From Riptortus pedestris (Eukaryota > Arthropoda > Insecta > Hemiptera > Alydidae), in contig CM032230.1 of the NCBI GenBank assembly GCA_019009955.1, positions 29,928,001 through 29,992,000 on the forward strand: a stretch of 64,000 bases of DNA. The letters run 5' to 3'. Within the stretch, counting starts at the first letter, position 1; every line of letters starts with the position of its first letter. A program made the position numbers and the translations under genes. The notes beneath the pieces are model-generated. The model saw only the letters and a program-made list of their open reading frames with translations. It did not search any database and was not told the origin of the DNA. Below are positions 55,616-64,000 of the stretch, in pieces.

Positions 55616-56234
55616 CAGGGTCCGGCATAAACACCTGACGATTTTGTAGTAATTGTTATGTTGGCACCACTGTCATTGAGATGGCGGGAATGTTGTACAT
55701 CGACAGGTCTATTCTTGCCATTTCAGTAGCCAGTATGTCGTGGTCGGGTGAACATCGAGCGTTAGTGATTGAAGCCTATTTTAAAAATAATGACTCAGTT
55801 ATTTTAACACAGTGTTTATTTCGCAGACATTTCAATTTAAATCGACACGCGCCTGATCCCAGCAGAAATTCGATCTTGTTGGGGGTAAAGAATTTTAGGA
55901 ACACGTCGTCTGCTTTAAAAACAAAACCACCAGGACGAAAACGGACTGTGAGAACGCCTGAAAACATTAACGCCGTAAGAGTAGCTGTTACACGGTCTCC
56001 ACGACGTTCAGCAGCGAAACATGCTGTTGCGCTAGCCATTTCTGATCGAAGTGTACGACGAATTCTTCATTCCGACCTGAAATTCCATCCGTATAAGATG
56101 ATGTTAGTGCAACATACTGGCTACTGAAATGGCAAGAATAGACCTGTCGATGTACAACATTCCCGCCGTCTCAATGACAGTGGTGCCAACATAACAATTA
56201 CAACAAAATCGTCAGGTTTTTATGCCGAACCCTG
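55616..56234 (+). mobile_element. Tc1/mariner-type deletion derivative with ~122-bp inverted repeats
   Basis: 619 bp flanked by TA. The ends CAGGGTCCGGCATAAA / TTTATGCCGAACCCTG are part of inverted repeats of about 122 bp with only a few mismatches, ending at CATACTGGCTACTG. The middle keeps the N-terminal transposase reading frame. Probably a product of internal deletion in which the catalytic half was lost. Confidence 0.82.
55735..56127 (+). pseudogene. Transposase N-terminal DNA-binding part (DUF4817-like)
   Basis: Start chosen at MSWSGEHRALVIEAYFKNND, the usual beginning in this family, although the frame is open from 55681. It contains a first HTH region (VILTQCLFRRHFNLN), the linker PPGRKRTVRTPENI, a second HTH (AAKHAVALAISDRSVRRIL) and HPYKMMLVQ. 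It ends at a TGA inside the right inverted repeat. No DDE residues. The frame has no internal stop, so a short DNA-binding protein could in principle still be made. Confidence 0.75.
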
Positions 56235-56542
56235 TATATGTGTTCCGTACCAAATACAACTAGAGATATTAATGATTTTGTTTTCTACTAGTTCACTCTC
56301 CGTTTTTTTTTTCTGTTTATGACGTGTTAAACTCAAATATTAACTCACTTGTGGTCGAAAAGAACATTTTGGATCAATGAGGGGTTGTTGAAAGAATAAA
56401 ATCTCTCTCTTGGTTGTGTTATTTATTATATATCCTGAGTTCAGTTTCTATTTGGGATTTAAAATTTTTGAAGCTACAGTTTCATCGTGTTTTATCTGAT
56501 GTTTCTTAGGCTTCTAAAGGCTTATGAATTATATTCCATGAC
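56235..56542. other. Unassigned
   Basis: Nothing recognised. Confidence 0.3.
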
Positions 56543-56777
56543 ATTTCATCGATTTCGGCCATTAACAAATGTGATCTTTTCTTTTACAAAAACGACTAAA
56601 TATCGAGTTTGTTAACGAATAAAGATAAATTGCGACTGCTATATATATATTTATCTTTGAACGAACCTCATTATCATCATCTCCTGGGTAGGATCGATGG
56701 ATATTTGAAGAAAGTTTTCGAAAATCGTATCATGAGCCCGACCTCAATTGTTGGATTCCCTTAATGGAGTTCTGTTA
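56543..56777 (+). mobile_element. H1 3' half, diverged
   Basis: GATTTCGGCCATTAACAAATG to a decayed hairpin end TTCTGTTAA; short TA tract. Confidence 0.65.
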
Positions 56778-57157
56778 AAATTCCACACAACCTTATGCCT
56801 GTGACATTGTGCGTGTACATATGAATTGCGTGAACTCGAGCAATAGAATCAACAATGGCTGCCCAGCCATAAAACGAGCGTTGCGTCTTGTACGCTAGCG
56901 CTGCAGTTTTCGCTCTTGGCCACCGCCTTCGGCGACCTCCGGATGTACGGCCGGTTAGTGAACTAAGTAAGCGCGGGAAAGACGACTGAACAAATGGGTT
57001 TCACGTTTTTCCTTTACTACTAATGATTCGATTTAGATTTTTGAATAATAAAACATGAAGACAAAATAAGAAGCTGATTTCCCGTAAAGGAAGCTTTACA
57101 GCCTGAAATATTTTATCCTTTCAGCCTGTGTCCCCTTGAGTAAAATTGCTCGAAAAT
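56778..57157. other. CpG-richer unassigned stretch
   Basis: 56,860-56,985 is markedly CpG-rich for this window (TACGCTAGCGCTGCAG, CCGCCTTCGGCGACCTCC). No open frame of note. A promoter, LTR or exon fragment is possible. Confidence 0.3.
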
Positions 57158-57807
57158 AAAAACCGCAGGTGCTGTGTGAACTAAGCAGATTTTCCACATG
57201 TTAGAAGGCCACGCTACTGATCTCATATCAGCATATAATTTCTATTTCAAAAAAAGAAATCGGATGAGTAAAGGGCGTTCTCAATAAAATGTTAATTGAT
57301 CACACTCACCATTTGTATGTATCTCACATTATAAATGTGTGCCTGAGATCATTTCTGTTATTTTTAAAGTTCTATCACTAGAAGTGGAGGTTTACTGAAG
57401 GCTGAAACCAAAATGTTCCAATATTTTGGTTAATATTGAAGATAGAGAAAATATGTATTTAAGAACATTTAAAAAACATTAAATTTGCAATAAGATTGGA
57501 TCTATACAATTCCTCTAAATGACGAAATTCTATTCCTCTAAACTCCCCCACCACCCCCTTCCACTGGTCCGATTTCAGCCGTTAACTAACTTGATCTTTA
57601 GTTTTACATAAAACTATAAATATATAGAGTGGTACCGATCAAATGAAAAGTACAAACGCTTGAGCTGTAATAGACAAATACATAAATTTTTACTCTTGAA
57701 TGGACCTCATCTTCCTCATCGCCTAGGTAAGATCGATGGACATTTTTCGAAAATCGCACAATGAGTATAACCTCAATAGTTTATTAACCTTAATGAAAAT
57801 CTGCTAA
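57158..57807 (+). mobile_element. H1 copy, strongly diverged
   Basis: The decayed 5' end ACCGCAGGTGCTGTGTGAAC, AGCAGATTTTCCACATG, a C-rich run 57544-57558, GGTCCGATTTCAGCCGTTAA and 3' end TCTGCTAA at 57807. Confidence 0.65.
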
Positions 57808-58326
57808 TAAATATGATACTAGAGAAATTTCATATTTTCTCAACGGCTATAAGAATTTAATAATCGTAAAGAAATCGAGAATTAAACAAAGTGGAGGAGA
57901 AATTATTAGAGAGCTTTAAAATTGGAAATAAAAAACTTCACAACTGTGATTCCATTCAATAGTTTAAAAATAAAAAATAAGTCCTATAGCCTAAGCTTAT
58001 TGGAGGAGTGGAGAGAGGAAAATACCGGGTCATATCGGAGTTTTCGGAGATGAGTTGCTGATAAGTTGGCCAAGGAAATTGGCATCCTTTGCTCCATCTC
58101 AACTATTTCAAAAGTCATTTCAGACGAGAATCGAGTTTTGAAATCCCGTATTTGCGTTTAACTGTAATGAAAACTACTAACCTCCTTGGAAAATAATATT
58201 TGTTTTATTTGATAATTTAGCTGTGACACATTTACTGTGTCTTATATTAAGCCACTTTCTATTCATTCTTTCTTCCTTTCTCATTTCTTATCATAGTATA
58301 TGAAATCTTTCTAATACCATTATTTT
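57808..58326. other. Unassigned, unique
   Basis: Nothing recognised. Confidence 0.3.
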
Positions 58327-59415
58327 CTAGCAGATTTCTCTTAAGTGTAATCCGCTATAGAGGTTGTACTCATGACGCGATTTTCAATATATTTCTTGCA
58401 ATACATATATTTGTCTGTCACCGGCGAATTCAATTTGAAAATTTTACTGTTTCATTCAAACCTGAAACTCATATTCGTGTATGGAAGTTTGACCACAGTA
58501 GGGAATTTTTCAAAAATTTAAAATATTTCCGTTATGAGTCGGATCGAAAAAGTCCGTCACGCAGGGGCTGCGTAAACTAAGCAGATTTCCTATGTGAAGT
58601 TTAGCAATAGAGAAATCTGCATACTGGTAATACAACACCACCATAAGTAAATACAAACGGTAATGAGAAATCTTTCAGTTAATTTTAATAAACTCCCAAC
58701 TGAAACGGCTTCTGAATTGTAAGAATAATTTATATTTTAATAACTCAAATTTTAGTAGTCCAAGAACTAAAGAAGGGGGGGGGGCGGATGAACAGAACGT
58801 ATTTACATAAATCTCAGAAAGTAACGAAGGTTAGAAACTACAGGTTAGGTTAGAAGCTTCCGCCAGAGCCGACTTACGAAAACGGCCGAACTAACCCGAA
58901 CAACACCCGACCACAGACTTCATAAAAATGCAAATATCTCGGTTAATATTCAAGATAGACAATAAGTGTATATAACAATATTTATAGTAAATTTAATTTG
59001 CAATAAGATTGGTTTTATACAATGTTTCGATCCGATACATAATAACGGAGATATTTCGAATTTTCGAAAATCCCCCCTCTAAACCACCCCTCCCTCTGGT
59101 ACGATTTTAGCCATTAACGAACTTGATCTGTCTTTTTACATAAAACGGTTAAATATCGAGTTTCGTAACGATCAAACAAAAATTGCGACCGCTAGAGCGT
59201 TAACAGACAAACTCCAAGACCAATCTTGATAATCTATTGATGGTCCTCTGTTGTCGTTATATCAATACCAAGTTATTAGTATTGTCTTGTTGTCAGCCTT
59301 CAGTAAATACATACTTCTATTCATTGGACATTCAGTTAATAGACAATACATAGCGAGATGAGATCACCAGCGAGCGGGAAATCTGCTTAGTTAACGCAGC
59401 CCCTGGATGGAGGAC
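58327..59415 (-). mobile_element. H1-related copy (divergent subfamily), split by a plus-strand H1
   Basis: 3' hairpin end at 58327 (TCTAGCAGATTTCTCTTAAG). Sequence runs to GAGTCGGATCGAAAA at 58550 and resumes at about 59213 with AGACCAATCTTGATAATCTA. It ends with the reversed 5' end CAGCCCCTGGATGGAGGAC near 59415. Confidence 0.7.
58553..59212 (+). mobile_element. H1 long-subfamily copy nested in another H1, 3' end missing
   Basis: TCCGTCACGCAGGGGCTGCG at 58553, G-run 58776-58785, GCGACCGCTAGAGCG; stops at ACAGACAAACT, where the TA tract would start. Confidence 0.8.
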
Positions 59416-59417
59416 TT

Positions 59418-59539
59418 TTAGCAGATTTCCCTTGAGGGAAATCAGCTGTTGAGGTCGTACTCATGACGCGAGATCCGAAAAATTTCTTCAAATGTCCATC
59501 GATCCTACCCAGGAGATGACGAAAATGAGGTCCGTTCAA

Positions 59540-59589
<50 letters not shown>

Positions 59590-59977
59590 CTGTTAACGCT
59601 CTAGCGGTCGCAATTTTTGTTTGATCGTTACCAAACTCGGAATTTAATCGTTTTATGTAAAAAGGAAGATCAAGTTCGTTAATGGCTGAAATCGGTCCAG
59701 TGGGAGGTAAATTGTAAACTATAAAATTGTATAGAATCAATCTTATTGCAAATTAAATTTACTATAAATATTGTTCTATACATTTATTCCCTATCTTGAA
59801 TATTAACCGAGATATTTGCATTTTTATTAAATTTGGGCCGATAACGGATTTTTGAGTTTCCCGCCAAAACCTAGTTCGGCCCTTTGCCGTAAGTGTTGGG
59901 CTCTTGTATGGAGATTTCTCTATTGTATTACTTCACGTGGGAAATCTGCTTAGTTTACGCAGCCCCTGCGTGACGGA
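59418..59977 (-). mobile_element. H1 Helitron-like element, full length, joined head to tail to the previous copy
   Basis: 560 bp: 3' end TTAGCAGATTTCCCTTGAGG at 59418, (TA)n 59547-59584, 5' terminus CCTGCGTGACGGA at 59977. Only two or three bases separate it from the 5' end of the copy at 58327-59415. Confidence 0.85.
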
Positions 59978-60268
59978 CTTTTTTTGCATGGGCCGAATAA
60001 TTTACGCCAAGTATTTTGAGTCCTTCGTGTATCTCTGATTCGTGAACTAGTCTACACATTAATTAGAGAGTATGAGCGTTAAAAAATTGAGTCGATATAA
60101 GATTAAATACTATGCTTTTGAAATTTTCCATTTAGATAAATGTAGATTTCTATAGAAATACTTTACTTTATTTATTCACGGATTTCATTTTATTTTCGTA
60201 TTACACAACACATAAAGCAACCTACTTCCAGCAAAAGAGTTGCTGTGACATAAACACACACACACACC

Positions 60269-60327
<59 letters not shown>
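59978..60327. other. Unassigned, ending in a long (TA)n tract
   Basis: (CA)n at 60253-60267 and (TA)n at 60271-60327. Confidence 0.4.
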
Positions 60328-60329
<2 letters not shown>

Positions 60330-60660
60330 CCGTCCTTTAAAGGCCCCCGCTCGCTCGGCAATTGCAGCCAGTTCAGTTTTCCTAATTAAATATCAGTGCG
60401 TTAAGTTTTAGTGAACATCTGTTCTGTGCAGTGTTTAGTGAGCATCAGTGATTCGAGAGATCGTGAGTTATTGTGCTGTATAATAAGAACGCGAAGTTAA
60501 CAGTGCATATTGTAAATAGTATTGAAGAATAATTCACCAAGTGTTTAAAAGTGAGTAGTGGTCGTCATATAAATTGTGTAGTGATAAAACATTAAAGTTT
60601 TTGTATTTGTTTTTGCAACCAAAAAGAACCCTAATAATCAAAAGTGTTTTTGTAGATACA
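60328..60660 (+). mobile_element. Solo LTR, short relative of the 8.3-kb LTR
   Basis: 333 bp with TG...CA ends, flanked by TATAT on both sides. It shares with 8590-8830 the order CAGTGATTCGnGnGATCGTGA, TAAGAAnGnGAAGTTA, CAGTGCATA, GTGTGTAG-like and AAAAGAACnCTAATAA. The left third (U3) is unrelated and GC-rich with TTTAAA at 60336-60341, followed by AGTTCAGTTTT. The TSD is within simple repeats, so borders are tentative. Confidence 0.55.
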
Positions 60661-61527
60661 TATATATGTATGTGTGTGTGTGTGTGTGTGTGTGTTAGTG
60701 TATTACATGCAACTGTGTATACATTTATGTTACCAATTTAATTATTTGTCATTATAGAGGTTGATTTATTACAGACTTAATTTGTTAAAGTAAAAAGAGA
60801 AAGTTTTTTAATTGATAAGGATTCACTGAATTGGAGTTGGAATCATTTTGGATAAATAAGAAGCCTTATATATACGCCAGCCTTATTTTTTTTAAAAAAA
60901 AGTCGTACCCCTTTATAATTGCTACAGTATACTTGTACAAATAGTTTCTCAGAGACTCAGATTACATTATAATGTGTTCGCTGAGCGTGAAAAAAAATGC
61001 TGGGCTAATGAAGATACTCTGCGAGTGGTGGTAACGCCTTATCTTTTGCTCCTCTTGAATTCGTAAAAGGTGAGGGTGGGAGTGGGAGTGGGGGTTGAGG
61101 AAGGGATGCGGGCTGTGGGCAATTTGATGGGGGAAGGGGGGGGGGCAACGGGGAAAAATTTAGGGTACCTCAGGGGAAGGTGAATCCCCTAGCCTTTCTT
61201 TCGCTTCAATCACTTTCCTCTATCAGGCCCACCAACCTCCTAATTCAAAAGTAATTTTGTAGAAAGGTGAGTTAAATACACACTTCTTTTCTGTTTCAAC
61301 CTGTATTTTTTTTTTGTATGTAAGAATTATTCTGAACTGTCGTGGGAAATTAAATGTATTAGCCCTATTTACTTATATTCCTTTTTAAATTAATATAACA
61401 TTTTTTTTTAATAAACCACCGTAATGAAGAATCAGCATTACTCTACTGGCAACACGAATGAGAGGACTTAATAAGCTTTATTTACATTTATATTTTTAGT
61501 TTAAATATTATGTACTATAGTAAGAAA
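60661..61527. other. Unique sequence with (TG)n and a G-rich block
   Basis: (TG)n at 60671-60694. At 61,072-61,160 the plus strand is G-rich with four closely spaced GGG runs and an 11-base G-run. No gene. Confidence 0.4.
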
Positions 61528-62030
61528 GTACGTCACGCAGAGGATGCGTTAACTAAGCAGATTTCCCATATGTGTCACGTATTTGCATTTATATCAAAAC
61601 GTAAATGTTCAACGATAACGAAACTTGGTTTTCAGGCTTCAAATAAAGTGGTTCATAATATAACAGCCTATTGCTAATATGACGTGAATCTGATATCTTG
61701 GTTAATATTCAAGATAGTGAAAAAACGTAAACAAGCACATTTAGGGAACATTACTTTTGCAATAAGAATGGTTCTGTATAATTTTTCGATAGTACGTATA
61801 ATAAAGGAGATATTTCGAATTTTCGAAATTCGCCCCATCTAAACCCCCCTCCCACTGACTCGATTTCAGCCATTAACGAACTCGACCTGTAGTTTTACAT
61901 GAAACGCTTATGTATCGAGTTTGGTTACGATAAAATAAGATTTGTGACCGCTAGAGCTGTAACAGACAAGTAAAATATAAATACATATATATATGCATAT
62001 ATATATATATATATATATATTTATCGAGTC
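61528..62030 (+). mobile_element. H1 copy, 3' end missing
   Basis: The decayed 5' end TACGTCACGCAGAGGATGCG, GGTTAATATTCAAGATAG, CCCCCCTCCCACTG and CCGCTAGAGCTGTAACAGAC, stopping in a TA tract (61987-62022). Confidence 0.7.
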
Positions 62031-63300
62031 GTGTCAACTGACTTTTAATCCATTATTTTACGTCAAACTTTGAAATCGGTTATTTCGAGTCATACTTTAA
62101 AATCAATTATTTCATTTATAAATCTGTTAATTTAGCAAAGAACTATCTTTTTATTATTTGTTGAAAATGAAATGTCGCTCAAGAGGTTGTATACAGGTCA
62201 CGAAACATGTAGGGTAATTTAGAATAAAGGCTGAGGGGAAGAATAGAAGTTTTTATTGGTGACCCTTGCCACTAAACTTTGAAGAATATATTAAATAAAT
62301 AGGAATATGGCTTTCCTCTAAGGTGTTTGCTGGGATCCGTTCACAGGCCTGAAATGAGAGGTGTTAATATTCCCCTTTTGCAGAATTAATTATTCGTTGA
62401 ATTAAAATTTGTTTACGACAAAGTACTCCTCCTCTGATGTGCAAAAATGTTTTTTCTCTATAAAGTTTAGTTAACCTTTGAATATCCTGCCTGAAAAAAA
62501 TTGGAAGCGAATTAGTAATGCAATATTTAAAAAGTTTATGTTGATCTATGGGAGCCTTTTAATAATCTGTATAAAAAATTGAGATGTGAGAATTGTAAGA
62601 AGATTTTTAATATACAAACTTTAGACCTTAAGTTAAAGAAAAGAAAGGATTAAAGATAAATAAAAGGAGGCAATTTCCTTGAGCTCCCACAAAGAAAGTG
62701 GGCTATTTTCGTATTTTTCCTTTCACCGTCCAAGTGTTAATTTACTGTTCAACAGTTACATAATCTCAGGGGATGCAAAATAAAAAAAAATAAAAAGGAG
62801 TGAACTAATCGTCAAATCCTTGATTAACAGAGCCGTAACAAATTGTTGGTCCGTAGCGTTTATAAAAGGAAGCCTTAGGGCCTGCTCCAGAGGGTCATTG
62901 TTGAGCAACAATGCCGCTTTGTTAGAAGTGGCTAGATGAGCGTTTCTTGCCGCTCAAACAAAGAATGGGAAACCTCCTGGGGCGTTTAGTTTGTCGCAAA
63001 TATTCAGTCGCCACCAACAAAGCCGGCACACTGGATAGGTTTCTTCATCAGTATTTGGTGCAAGACACTCTAAATATACCCACCAACTATTCATAGACCT
63101 TTCAACGTTTTTATTACTATTCAGCTTGTCTTAATTTTTTTTCTTCTATTTTTTCATACTACATTTCCTGCTGTAATTTCACCTTTAAAAGAGCTTAATT
63201 GGAAAAACACACTCCTTCAAGGGTAAAATATAAAAATGTTATATGTTCTTCATATTTTCATTACAGACAATTGATATGCATGCTTATTATTGTACTATTT
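62031..63300. other. Unique sequence with a cluster of SOX/TCF-like motifs
   Basis: No repeat or gene recognised. At 62,880-63,060 the sequence is less AT-rich and carries CATTGTTGAGCAACAATG and three further ACAAAG/CTTTGT motifs. May be regulatory; unproven. Confidence 0.35.
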
Positions 63301-63458
63301 GTAAATTAAACTAAACTATTATAAATTAAATTAAAACACACAACATAAACATAAAGAAACAAAAAAAATAAAACTAATATAAAAATGGTTTTGTCAAATC
63401 CCCATCTCGTTCGTTAGAAAATGATTAATGCAGGCCCCTCGGAATGATGACGACACTT

Positions 63459-64000
63459 TTAGGTTACAATTTCTTTAGGTAAAGTGTTTAACTCTCTTGC
63501 AGCAACAGCAGAGTTGTAGTTGTTCCTACAGACTGCTAGTTGGAAATTATTTGCCAGTATTTCACTATGCACTGGAATGCAACGCTCATAAAGATTTCTG
63601 GGCACTCCAAAATCCAGGATTTTCTTTGCAGGACACAATATATTTAAGCGCCTATACACCTTAGAAGTGAGCCATCCAATGCACGAAGTAATGTTCTTAT
63701 CTCTCTTAGCATTGAATATATACCTTACCGCTGAATTATATGCTCTCTGAATTTTAATGTCGTCTGTAGATATGATGTCTTTATAAACCGAATCGCAGTA
63801 CCACATTATTGGCAAAATTAAGCTGGATACAAGTTTTAACTTAATTTCAAAGGGGAAAAAGTTTTTATGTTTTATTAGAGGACGTAAGGATCTTCTTATT
63901 TTATTAGCTACCGATTGCTCATGCCATGAGAGATTACTATTAAATATTACCGTAAGGATACTCATTTTTTCACTCCTTGCAATAATTTTGTCGTGTATTT
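63459..64000 (-). pseudogene. LINE reverse-transcriptase C-terminal region, continuing off the right edge
   Basis: Open on the minus strand from the window end to TAA at 63459-63461 (about 180 codons visible). Contains LTVIFNSNLSWHEQ, KLKLVSSLILPIMWYCDSVY and RAYNSAVRYIFNAKRDKNIT, typical of the region after the RT palm in Jockey/CR1-type LINEs, and ends with LNTLPKEIVT. No stop or frameshift in the visible part. Upstream domains should lie to the right of 64000; the 3' UTR continues to about 63,300. Confidence 0.75.

Overview
The window looks like intergenic and intronic DNA of an arthropod, most likely an insect. It is AT-rich and intron-bearing. Non-LTR retrotransposons, mariner/Tc1-like, Merlin-like, hAT-like and Helitron-like transposons, a tRNA-derived SINE and many (TA)n microsatellites fill most of it. 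No species can be named from the sequence. There are no prokaryotic operons, no CRISPR array and no convincing RNA gene outside the SINE.

The one clear host gene is the 5' part of a spindle-E/TDRD9 orthologue on the minus strand (17,778 down to 283, running off the left edge). This is the DExH-box RNA helicase of the germline piRNA pathway. Five phase-0 exons give the first 264 codons, including helicase motifs I, Ia and II. Its introns hold about twenty mobile-element insertions, several of them nested.

Left to right: 0.3-17.8 kb is spindle-E with intronic repeats: two Helitron-like families called H1 and H2 here, a Sola-like element with a 4-bp target duplication, a solo LTR, a non-LTR reverse-transcriptase fossil, a hAT-like element split by an H1 copy, a short retrotransposon tail and a dead mariner. 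From 17.8 to 25.2 kb there are SINEs, a LINE 3' end, a Merlin-derived element, an H1 copy and a satellite of 105-bp units. From 25.3 to 35.0 kb lies a tandem duplication of a ~4.85-kb segment that carries a candidate coding exon. From 35.0 to 38.4 kb there are SINEs and two head-to-head H2 elements forming a long inverted repeat. From 38.4 to 47.1 kb there are a 23-bp minisatellite, an R1-like LINE split by H1, an I-clade LINE RNase H remnant and nested H1 copies. From 47.1 to 52.1 kb is a patchwork of old low-copy repeats and a short inverted-repeat element. From 52.1 to 64 kb there are further H1 copies, a Tc1/mariner deletion derivative with ~122-bp inverted repeats, a second solo LTR, mostly unique sequence and the C-terminal end of another LINE at the right edge.

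H1 is the dominant signal, with about 30 copies. Copies start near TCCGTCACGCAGGGGCTGCG and end in a palindrome followed by TGCTAA. They carry subterminal inverted repeats, a central (TA)n tract and a G/C homopolymer. That architecture matches non-autonomous Helentron/DINE-1-type elements. I found no autonomous partner and no new multi-gene system. The strongest leads are H1 itself (including a head-to-tail junction and nested copies), the tandem duplication and the dense transposon load around a piRNA-pathway gene.
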